From the NCBI GenBank assembly GCA_964036275.1, contig OZ038437.1:9372304-9436303 (forward strand): a stretch of 64,000 nucleotides of DNA. Reading direction: 5' to 3'. Source of the DNA: Litoditis marina (taxonomy: Eukaryota; Nematoda; Chromadorea; Rhabditida; Rhabditidae). How positions within the stretch are numbered: position 1 is the stretch's first letter; the number at the start of each line of letters is the position of its first letter. Position numbers and translations under genes: made by a program. The notes under the pieces are model-generated. The model was not told where the DNA came from. It was given only the letters and a program-made list of their open reading frames with translations, and made no database searches. Positions 50,501 through 62,600 of the stretch are shown piece by piece.

Positions 50501-53500
50501 TCGCGATGACCTAATGCGTTATTACAGTAGGAAGATTGTTTTTGGAAGTTTCCGTGGAGTCCCACGATGTGACCAAAATGAGTGGGAATTCGGCAGTCAG
50601 AGTCAAGTAATGAAGAATAGCACACTGTTTATTGATTTTATTCATTTCTATGATCTATCGCGATGACCTAATGCGTTATTACAGTAGGAAGATTGTTTTT
50701 GGAAGTTTCCGTGGAGTCCCACGATGTGACCAAAATGAGTGGGAATTCGGCAGTCAGAGTCAAGTAATGAAGAATAGCACACTGTTTATTGATTTGATTC
50801 ATTTCTATGATCTATCGCGATGACCTAATGTGTTATTACAGTAGGAAGATAGTTTTTACAAGTTTCCGTGGAGTCCCACGATGTGACCAAAATGAGTGGG
50901 AATTCAGCAGTCAGAGTCGAGTAATGAAGAATAGCACACTGTTTATTGATTTGATCCATTTCTATGATCTATCGCGATGACCTAATGCGTTATTACAGTA
51001 GGAAGATAGTTTTTACAAGTTTCCGTGGAGTCCCACGATGTGACCAAAGTGAATAGGAATTCGGCAGTCAGAGTCGAGTAATGAAGAATAGCACACTGTT
51101 TATTGATTTGATCCATTTCTATGATCTATCGCGATGACCTAATGCGTTATTACAGTAGGAAGATAGTTTTTGGAAGTTTCCGTGGAGTCTCACGATGTGA
51201 CCAAAGTGAATAGGAGTTCGGCAGTCAGAGTCAAGTAATGAAGAATAGCACACTGTTTATTGATTTGATTCATTTCTATGATCTATCGTGATGACCTAAT
51301 GCGTTATTACAGTAGGAAGATAGTTTTTGGAAGTTTCCGTGGAGTCTCACGATGTGACCAAAGTGAATAGGAGTTCGGCAGTCAGAGTCAAGTAATGAAG
51401 AATAGCACACTGTTTATTGATTTGATTCATTTCTATGATCTATCGCGATGACCTAATGCGTTATTACAGTAGGAAGATTGTTTTTGGAAGTTTCCGTGGA
51501 GTCCCACGATGTGACCAAAATGAGTGGGAATTCGGCAGTCAGAGTCAAGTAATGAAGAATAGCACACTGTTTATTGATTTAATTCATTTCTATGATCTAT
51601 CGCGATGACCTAATGCGTTATTACAGTAGGAAGATTGTTTTTGGAAGTTTCCGTGGAGTCCCACGATGTGACCAAAGTGAATAGGAGTTCGGCAGTCAGA
51701 GTCAAGTAATGAAGAATAGCACACTGTTTATTGATTTGATTCATTTCTATGATCTATCGAGATGACCTAATGCGTTATTACAGTAGGAAGATCGTTTTTG
51801 GAAGTTTCCGTGGAGTCCCACGATGTGACCAAAGTGAATAGGAGTTCGGCAGTCAGAGTCAAGTAATGAAGAATAGCACCTGTTTATTGATTTGATTCAT
51901 TTCTATGATCTATCGAGATGACCTAATGCGTTATTACAGTAGGAAGATAGTTTTTACAAGTTTCCGTGGAGTCCCACGATGTGACCAAAATGAATAGGAG
52001 TTCGGCAGTCAGAGTCAAGTAATGAAGAATAGCACACTGTTTATTGATTCAATCCATTTCTATGATCTATCGCGATGACCTAATGCGTTATTACAGTAGG
52101 AAGATCGCTTTTACAAGTTTCCGTGGAGTCCCACGATGTGACCAAAATGAGTGGGAATTCGGCAGTCAGAGTCAAGTAATGAAGAATAGCAAACTGTTTA
52201 TTGATTCAATCCATTTCTATGATCTATCGCGATGACCTAATGCGTTATTACAGTAGGAAGATAGTTTTTGGAAGTTTCCGTGGAGTCCCACGATGTGACC
52301 AAAGTGAATAGGAGTTCGGCAGTCAGAGTCAAGTAATGAAGAATAGCACACTGTTTATTGATTTGATTCATTTCTATGATCTATCGAGATGACCTAATGC
52401 GTTATTACAGTAGGAAGATCGTTTTTGGAAGTTTCCGTGGAGTCCCACGATGTGACCAAAATGAGTGGGAATTCAGCAGTCAGAGTCGAGTAATGAAGAA
52501 TAGCACACTGTTTATTGATTTGATTCATTTCTATGATCTATCGAGATGACCTAATGCGTTATTACAGTAGGAAGATCGTTTTTGGAAGTTTCCGTGGAGT
52601 CCCACGATGTGACCAAAATGAGTGGGAATTCAGCAGTCAGAGTCGAGTAATGAAGAAAAGCACACTGTTTATTGATTTGATTCATTTCTATGATCTATCG
52701 AGATGACCTAATGCGTTATTACAGTAGGAAGAGCGTTTTTGGAAGTTTCCGTGGAGTCCCACGATGTGACCAAAGTGAATAGGAGTTCGGCAGTCAGAGT
52801 CAAGTAATGAAGAATAGCACACTGTTTATTGATTTGATTCATTTCTATGATCTATCGCGATGACCTAATGCGTTATTACAGTAGGAAGATCGTTTTTGGA
52901 AATTTCCGTGGAGTCTCACGATGTGACCAAAATGAGTGGGAATTCAGCAGTCAGAGTCGAGTAATGAAGAATAGCACACTGTTTATTGATTTGATTCATT
53001 TCTATGATCTATCGCGATGACCTAATGCGTTATTACAGTAGGAAGATCGTTTTTGGAAGTTTCCGTGGAGTCCCACGATGTGACCAAAGTGAATAGGAGT
53101 TCGGCAGTCAGAGTCAAGTAATGAAGAATAGCACACTGTTTATTGATTCAATCCATTTCTATGATCTATCGCGATGACCTAATGCGTTATTACAGTAGGA
53201 AGATCGCTTTTACAAGTTTCCGTGGAGTCCCACGATGTGACCAAAGTGAATAGGAGTTCGGCAGTCAGAGTCAAGTAATGAAGAATAGCACACTGTTTAT
53301 TGATTTGATTCATTTCTATGATCTATCGTGATGACCTAATGCGTTATTACAGTAGGAAGATAGTTTTTGGAAGTTTCCGTGGAGTCTCACGATGTGACCA
53401 AAGTGAATAGGAGTTCGGCAGTCAGAGTCAAGTAATGAAGAATAGCACACTGTTTATTGATTTGATTCATTTCTATGATCTATCGCGATGACCTAATGCG

Positions 53501-53613
53501 TTATTACAGTAGGAAGATTGTTTTTGGAAGTTTCCGTGGAGTCCCACGATGTGACCAAAATGAGTGGGAATTCGGCAGTCAGAGTCAAGTAATGAAGAAT
53601 AGCACACTGTTTA
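41530..53613. repeat. Higher-order unit B of array 2: 77 monomers, 12084 bp
   Basis: The landmark order is the same as unit A (43413, 45609, 47336, 50632, 52044), but the second spacing is 14 monomers (2196 bp) instead of 23 (3609 bp): a nine-monomer (1413-bp) deletion relative to A, or insertion in A. Length 77 x 157 - 5 = 12084. A third unit starting at 53614 follows the A pattern to the window end. Confidence 0.8.
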
Positions 53614-56600
53614 TTGATTTTATTCATTTCTATGATCTATCGCGATGACCTAATGCGTTATTACAGTAGGAAGATTGTTTTTGGAAGTTTCCGTGGAGTC
53701 CCACGATGTGACCAAAATGAGTGGGAATTCGGCAGTCAGAGTCAAGTAATGAAGAATAGCACACTGTTTATTGATTTGATTCATTTCTATGATCTATCGC
53801 GATGACCTAATGTGTTATTACAGTAGGAAGATAGTTTTTACAAGTTTCCGTGGAGTCCCACGATGTGACCAAAATGAGTGGGAATTCAGCAGTCAGAGTC
53901 GAGTAATGAAGAATAGCACACTGTTTATTGATTTGATCCATTTCTATGATCTATCGCGATGACCTAATGCGTTATTACAGTAGGAAGATAGTTTTTACAA
54001 GTTTCCGTGGAGTCCCACGATGTGACCAAAGTGAATAGGAATTCGGCAGTCAGAGTCAAGTAATGAAGAATAGCACACTGTTTATTGATTTAATTCATTC
54101 CTATGATCTATCGCGATGACCTATTGCGTTCTTACAGTAGGAAGATCGTTTTTGGAAGTTTCCGTGGAGTCCCACGATGTGACCAAAATGAGTGGGAATT
54201 CAGCAGTCAGAGTCGAGTAATGAAGAATAGCACACTGTTTATTGATTTGATTCATTTCTATGATCTATCGAGATGACCTAATGCGTTATTACAGTAGGAA
54301 GATCGTTTTTGGAAGTTTCCGTGGAGTCCCACGATGTGACCAAAGTGAATAGGAGTTCGGCAGTCAGAGTCAAGTAATGAAGAATAGCACCTGTTTATTG
54401 ATTTGATTCATTTCTATGATCTATCGAGATGACCTAATGCGTTATTACAGTAGGAAGATAGTTTTTACAAGTTTCCGTGGAGTCCCACGATGTGACCAAA
54501 GTGAATAGGAGTTCGGCAGTCAGAGTCAAGTAATGAAGAATAGCAAACTGTTTATTGATTCAATCCATTTCTATGATCTATCGCGATGACCTAATGCGTT
54601 ATTACAGTAGGAAGATAGTTTTTGGAAGTTTCCGTGGAGTCCCACGATGTGACCAAAGTGAATAGGAGTTCGGCAGTCAGAGTCAAGTAATGAAGAATAG
54701 CACACTGTTTATTGATTTGATTCATTTCTATGATCTATCGAGATGACCTAATGCGTTATTACAGTAGGAAGATCGTTTTTGGAAGTTTCCGTGGAGTCCC
54801 ACGATGTGACCAAAATGAGTGGGAATTCAGCAGTCAGAGTCGAGTAATGAAGAAAAGCACACTGTTTATTGATTTGATTCATTTCTATGATCTATCGAGA
54901 TGACCTAATGCGTTATTACAGTAGGAAGATCGTTTTTGGAAGTTTCCGTGGAGTCCCACGATGTGACCAAAGTGAATAGGAGTTCGGCAGTCAGAGTCAA
55001 GTAATGAAGAATAGCACACTGTTTATTGATTTGATTCATTTCTATGATCTATCGCGATGACCTAATGCGTTATTACAGTAGGAAGATCGTTTTTGGAAAT
55101 TTCCGTGGAGTCTCACGATGTGACCAAAATGAGTGGGAATTCAGCAGTCAGAGTCGAGTAATGAAGAATAGCACACTGTTTATTGATTTGATTCATTTCT
55201 ATGATCTATCGCGATGACCTAATGCGTTATTACAGTAGGAAGATCGTTTTTGGAAGTTTCCGTGGAGTCCCACGATGTGACCAAAGTGAATAGGAGTTCG
55301 GCAGTCAGAGTCAAGTAATGAAGAATAGCACACTGTTTATTGATTCAATTAATTTCTATGATCTATCGCGATGACCTAATGCGTTATTACAGTAGGAAGA
55401 TCGCTTTTACAAGTTTCCGTGGAGTCCCACGATGTGACCAAAGTGAATAGGAGTTCGGCAGTCAGAGTCAAGTAATGAAGAATAGCACACTGTTTATTGA
55501 TTCAATCCATTTCTATGATCTATCGCGATGACCTAATGCGTTATTACAGTAGGAAGATCGTTTTTGGAAGTTTCCGTGGAGTCCCACGATGTGACCAAAA
55601 TGAGTGGGAATTCAGCAGTCAGAGTCGAGTAATGAAGAATAGCACACTGTTTATTGATTTGATTCATTTCTATGATCTATCGAGATGACCTAATGCGTTA
55701 TTACAGTAGGAAGATCGTTTTTGGAAGTTTCCGTGGAGTCCCACGATGTGACCAAAATGAGTGGGAATTCAGCAGTCAGAGTCGAGTAATGAAGAAAAGC
55801 ACACTGTTTATTGATTTGATTCATTTCTATGATCTATCGAGATGACCTAATGCGTTATTACAGTAGGAAGATCGTTTTTGGAAGTTTCCGTGGAGTCCCA
55901 CGATGTGACCAAAGTGAATAGGAGTTCGGCAGTCAGAGTCAAGTAATGAAGAATAGCACACTGTTTATTGATTTGATTCATTTCTATGATCTATCGCGAT
56001 GACCTAATGCGTTATTACAGTAGGAAGATCGTTTTTGGAAATTTCCGTGGAGTCTCACGATGTGACCAAAATGAGTGGGAATTCAGCAGTCAGAGTCGAG
56101 TAATGAAGAATAGCACACTGTTTATTGATTTGATTCATTTCTATGATCTATCGCGATGACCTAATGCGTTATTACAGTAGGAAGATCGTTTTTGGAAGTT
56201 TCCGTGGAGTCCCACGATGTGACCAAAGTGAATAGGAGTTCGGCAGTCAGAGTCAAGTAATGAAGAATAGCACACTGTTTATTGATTCAATCCATTTCTA
56301 TGATCTATCGCGATGACCTAATGCGTTATTACAGTAGGAAGATCGCTTTTACAAGTTTCCGTGGAGTCCCACGATGTGACCAAAGTGAATAGGAGTTCGG
56401 CAGTCAGAGTCAAGTAATGAAGAATAGCACACTGTTTATTGATTTGATTCATTTCTATGATCTATCGTGATGACCTAATGCGTTATTACAGTAGGAAGAT
56501 AGTTTTTGGAAGTTTCCGTGGAGTCTCACGATGTGACCAAAGTGAATAGGAGTTCGGCAGTCAGAGTCAAGTAATGAAGAATAGCACACTGTTTATTGAT

Positions 56601-59600
56601 TTGATTCATTTCTATGATCTATCGCGATGACCTAATGCGTTATTACAGTAGGAAGATTGTTTTTGGAAGTTTCCGTGGAGTCCCACGATGTGACCAAAAT
56701 GAGTGGGAATTCGGCAGTCAGAGTCAAGTAATGAAGAATAGCACACTGTTTATTGATTTAATTCATTTCTATGATCTATCGCGATGACCTAATGCGTTAT
56801 TACAGTAGGAAGATTGTTTTTGGAAGTTTCCGTGGAGTCCCACGATGTGACCAAAGTGAATAGGAGTTCGGCAGTCAGAGTCAAGTAATGAAGAATAGCA
56901 CACTGTTTATTGATTTGATTCATTTCTATGATCTATCGAGATGACCTAATGCGTTATTACAGTAGGAAGATCGTTTTTGGAAGTTTCCGTGGAGTCCCAC
57001 GATGTGACCAAAGTGAATAGGAGTTCGGCAGTCAGAGTCAAGTAATGAAGAATAGCACCTGTTTATTGATTTGATTCATTTCTATGATCTATCGAGATGA
57101 CCTAATGCGTTATTACAGTAGGAAGATAGTTTTTACAAGTTTCCGTGGAGTCCCACGATGTGACCAAAGTGAATAGGAGTTCGGCAGTCAGAGTCAAGTA
57201 ATGAAGAATATCACACTGTTTATTGATTCAATCCATTTCTATGATCTATCGCGATGACCTAATGCGTTATTACAGTAGGAAGATCGCTTTTACAAGTTTC
57301 CGTGGAGTCCCACGATGTGACCAAAGTGAATAGGAGTTCGGCAGTCAGAGTCAAGTAATGAAGAATAGCACACTGTTTATTGATTTGATTCATTTCTATG
57401 ATCTATCGATATGACCTAATGCGTTATTACAGTAGGAAGATTGTTTTTGGAAGTTTCCGTGGAGTCCCACGATGTGACCAAAATGAGTGGGAATTCAGCA
57501 GTCAGAGTCGAGTAATGAAGAATAGCACACTGTTTATTGATTTGATTCATTTCTATGATCTATCGAGATGACCTAATGCGTTATTACAGTAGGAAGATTG
57601 TTTTTGGAAGTTTCCGTGGAGTCCCACGATGTGACCAAAATGAGTGGGAATTCAGCAGTCAGAGTCGAGTAATGAAGAATAGCACACTGTTTATTGATTT
57701 GATTCATTTCTATGATCTATCGAGATGACCTAATGCGTTATTACAGTAGGAAGATCGTTTTTGGAAGTTTCCGTGGAGTCCCACGATGTGACCAAAATGA
57801 GTGGGAATTCAGCAGTCAGAGTCGAGTAATGAAGAAAAGCACACTGTTTATTGATTTGATTCATTTCTATGATCTATCGAGATGACCTAATGCGTTATTA
57901 CAGTAGGAAGAGCGTTTTTGGAAGTTTCCGTGGAGTCCCACGATGTGACCAAAGTGAATAGGAGTTCGGCAGTCAGAGTCAAGTAATGAAGAATAGCACA
58001 CTGTTTATTGATTTGATTCATTTCTATGATCTATCGCGATGACCTAATGCGTTATTACAGTAGGAAGATCGTTTTTGGAAATTTCCGTGGAGTCTCACGA
58101 TGTGACCAAAATGAGTGGGAATTCAGCAGTCAGAGTCGAGTAATGAAGAATAGCACACTGTTTATTGATTTGATTCATTTCTATGATCTATCGCGATGAC
58201 CTAATGCGTTATTACAGTAGGAAGATCGTTTTTGGAAGTTTCCGTGTAGTCCCACGATGTGACCAAAGTGAATAGGAGTTCGGCAGTCAGAGTCAAGTAA
58301 TGAAGAATAGCACACTGTTTATTGATTCAATCCATTTCTATGATCTATCGCGATGACCTAATGCGTTATTACAGTAGGAAGATCGCTTTTACAAGTTTCC
58401 GTGGAGTCCCACGATGTGACCAAAGTGAATAGGAGTTCCGCAGTCAGAGTCAAGTAATGAAGAATAGCACACTGTTTATTGATTTGATTCATTTCTATGA
58501 TCTATCGTGATGACCTAATGCGTTATTACAGTAGGAAGATAGTTTTTGGAAGTTTCCGTGGAGTCTCACGATGTGACCAAAGTGAATAGGAGTTCGGCAG
58601 TCAGAGTCAAGTAATGAAGAATAGCACACTGTTTATTGATTTAATTCATTCCTATGATCTATCGCGATGACCTATTGCGTTATTACAGTAGGAAGATTGT
58701 TTTTGGAAGTTTCCGTGGAGTCCCACGATGTGACCAAAATGAGTGGGAATTCGGCAGTCAGAGTCAAGTAATGAAGAATAGCACACTGTTTATTGATTTT
58801 ATTCATTTCTATGATCTATCGCGATGACCTAATGCGTTATTACAGTAGGAAGATCGTTTTTGGAAGTTTCCGTGGAGTCCCACGATGTGACCAAAGTGAA
58901 TAGGAGTTCGGCAGTCAGAGTCAAGTAATGAAGAATAGCACCTGTTTATTGATTTGATTCATTTCTATGATCTATCGAGATGACCTAATGCGTTATTACA
59001 GTAGGAAGATAGTTTTTACAAGTTTCCGTGGAGTCCCACGATGTGACCAAAATGAGTGGGAATTCAGCAGTCAGAGTCAAGTAATGAAGAATAGCACACT
59101 GTTTATTGATTCAATCCATTTCTATGATCTATCGCGATGACCTAATGCGTTATTACAGTAGGAAGATCGCTTTTACAAGTTTCCGTGGAGTCCCACGATG
59201 TGACCAAAATGAGTGGGAATTCGGCAGTCAGAGTCAAGTAATGAAGAATAGCAAACTGTTTATTGATTCAATCCATTTCTATGATCTATCGCGATGACCT
59301 AATGCGTTATTACAGTAGGAAGATAGTTTTTGGAAGTTTCCGTGGAGTCCCACGATGTGACCAAAGTGAATAGGAGTTCGGCAGTCAGAGTCAAGTAATG
59401 AAGAATAGCACACTGTTTATTGATTTGATTCATTTCTATGATCTATCGAGATGACCTAATGCGTTATTACAGTAGGAAGATCGTTTTTGGAAGTTTCCGT
59501 GGAGTCCCACGATGTGACCAAAATGAGTGGGAATTCAGCAGTCAGAGTCGAGTAATGAAGAATAGCACACTGTTTATTGATTTGATTCATTTCTATGATC

Positions 59601-62600
59601 TATCGCGATGACCTAATGCGTTATTACAGTAGGAAGATTGTTTTTGGAAGTTTCCGTGGAGTCCCACGATGTGACCAAAATGAGTGGGAATTCGGCAGTC
59701 AGAGTCGAGTAATGAAGAATAGCACACTGTTTATTGATTTGATTCATTTCTATGATCTATCGAGATGACCTAATGCGTTATTACAGTAGGAAGATCGTTT
59801 TTGGAAGTTTCCGTGGAGTCCCACGATGTGACCAAAATGAGTGGGAATTCAGCAGTCAGAGTCGAGTAATGAAGAAAAGCACACTGTTTATTGATTTGAT
59901 TCATTTCTATGATCTATCGAGATGACCTAATGCGTTATTACAGTAGGAAGATCGTTTTTGGAAGTTTCCGTGGAGTCCCACGATGTGACCAAAGTGAATA
60001 GGAGTTCGGCAGTCAGAGTCAAGTAATGAAGAATAGCACACTGTTTATTGATTTGATTCATTTCTATGATCTATCGCGATGACCTAATGCGTTATTACAG
60101 TAGGAAGATCGTTTTTGGAAATTTCCGTGGAGTCTCACGATGTGACCAAAATGAGTGGGAATTCAGCAGTCAGAGTCGAGTAATGAAGAATAGCACACTG
60201 TTTATTGATTTGATTCATTTCTATGATCTATCGCGATGACCTAATGCGTTATTACAGTAGGAAGATCGTTTTTGGAAGTTTCCGTGGAGTCCCACGATGT
60301 GACCAAAGTGAATAGGAGTTCGGCAGTCAGAGTCAAGTAATGAAGAATAGCACACTGTTTATTGATTTGATTCATTTCTATGATCTATCGCGATGACCTA
60401 ATGCGTTATTACAGTAGGAAGATCGTTTTTGGAAATTTCCGTGGAGTCTCACGATGTGACCAAAATGAGTGGGAATTCAGCAGTCAGAGTCGAGTAATGA
60501 AGAATAGCACACTGTTTATTGATTTGATTCATTTCTATGATCTATCGCGATGACCTAATGCGTTATTACAGTAGGAAGATCGTTTTTGGAAGTTTCCGTG
60601 GAGTCCCACGATGTGACCAAAGTGAATAGGAGTTCGGCAGTCAGAGTCAAGTAATGAAGAATAGCACACTGTTTATTGATTCAATTAATTTCTATGATCT
60701 ATCGCGATGACCTAATGCGTTATTACAGTAGGAAGATCGCTTTTACAAGTTTCCGTGGAGTCCCACGATGTGACCAAAGTGAATAGGAGTTCGGCAGTCA
60801 GAGTCAAGTAATGAAGAATAGCACACTGTTTATTGATTCAATCCATTTCTATGATCTATCGCGATGACCTAATGCGTTATTACAGTAGGAAGATCGTTTT
60901 TGGAAGTTTCCGTGGAGTCCCACGATGTGACCAAAATGAGTGGGAATTCAGCAGTCAGAGTCGAGTAATGAAGAATAGCACACTGTTTATTGATTTGATT
61001 CATTTCTATGATCTATCGAGATGACCTAATGCGTTATTACAGTAGGAAGATCGTTTTTGGAAGTTTCCGTGGAGTCCCACGATGTGACCAAAATGAGTGG
61101 GAATTCAGCAGTCAGAGTCGAGTAATGAAGAAAAGCACACTGTTTATTGATTTGATTCATTTCTATGATCTATCGAGATGACCTAATGCGTTATTACAGT
61201 AGGAAGATCGTTTTTGGAAGTTTCCGTGGAGTCCCACGATGTGACCAAAGTGAATAGGAGTTCGGCAGTCAGAGTCAAGTAATGAAGAATAGCACACTGT
61301 TTATTGATTTGATTCATTTCTATGATCTATCGCGATGACCTAATGCGTTATTACAGTAGGAAGATCGTTTTTGGAAATTTCCGTGGAGTCTCACGATGTG
61401 ACCAAAATGAGTGGGAATTCAGCAGTCAGAGTCGAGTAATGAAGAATAGCACACTGTTTATTGATTTGATTCATTTCTATGATCTATCGCGATGACCTAA
61501 TGCGTTATTACAGTAGGAAGATCGTTTTTGGAAGTTTCCGTGGAGTCCCACGATGTGACCAAAGTGAATAGGAGTTCGGCAGTCAGAGTCAAGTAATGAA
61601 GAATAGCACACTGTTTATTGATTCAATCCATTTCTATGATCTATCGCGATGACCTAATGCGTTATTACAGTAGGAAGATCGCTTTTACAAGTTTCCGTGG
61701 AGTCCCACGATGTGACCAAAGTGAATAGGAGTTCGGCAGTCAGAGTCAAGTAATGAAGAATAGCACACTGTTTATTGATTTGATTCATTTCTATGATCTA
61801 TCGTGATGACCTAATGTGTTATTACAGTAGGAAGATAGTTTTTACAAGTTTCCGTGGAGTCCCACGATGTGACCAAAATGAGTGGGAATTCAGCAGTCAG
61901 AGTCAAGTAATGAAGAATAGCACACTGTTTATTGATTTGATTCATTTCTATGATCTATCGCGATGACCTAATGCGTTATTACAGTAGGAAGATTGTTTTT
62001 GGAAGTTTCCGTGGAGTCCCACGATGTGACCAAAATGAGTGGGAATTCGGCAGTCAGAGTCAAGTAATGAAGAATAGCACACTGTTTATTGATTTAATTC
62101 ATTTCTATGATCTATCGCGATGACCTAATGCGTTATTACAGTAGGAAGATTGTTTTTGGAAGTTTCCGTGGAGTCCCACGATGTGACCAAAGTGAATAGG
62201 AGTTCGGCAGTCAGAGTCAAGTAATGAAGAATAGCACACTGTTTATTGATTTGATTCATTTCTATGATCTATCGAGATGACCTAATGCGTTATTACAGTA
62301 GGAAGATCGTTTTTGGAAGTTTCCGTGGAGTCCCACGATGTGACCAAAGTGAATAGGAGTTCGGCAGTCAGAGTCAAGTAATGAAGAATAGCACCTGTTT
62401 ATTGATTTGATTCATTTCTATGATCTATCGAGATGACCTAATGCGTTATTACAGTAGGAAGATAGTTTTTACAAGTTTCCGTGGAGTCCCACGATGTGAC
62501 CAAAGTGAATAGGAGTTCGGCAGTCAGAGTCAAGTAATGAAGAATATCACACTGTTTATTGATTCAATCCATTTCTATGATCTATCGCGATGACCTAATG

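Noticed and set aside
15633..61024. Twenty-two recurring 63-codon ORFs
   Set aside because: They arise wherever two particular monomer types adjoin in the 157-bp array. The frame shifts every monomer because 157 is not a multiple of 3, and they start at ATT/TTG-like codons. They are useful as landmarks for higher-order structure, not genes.
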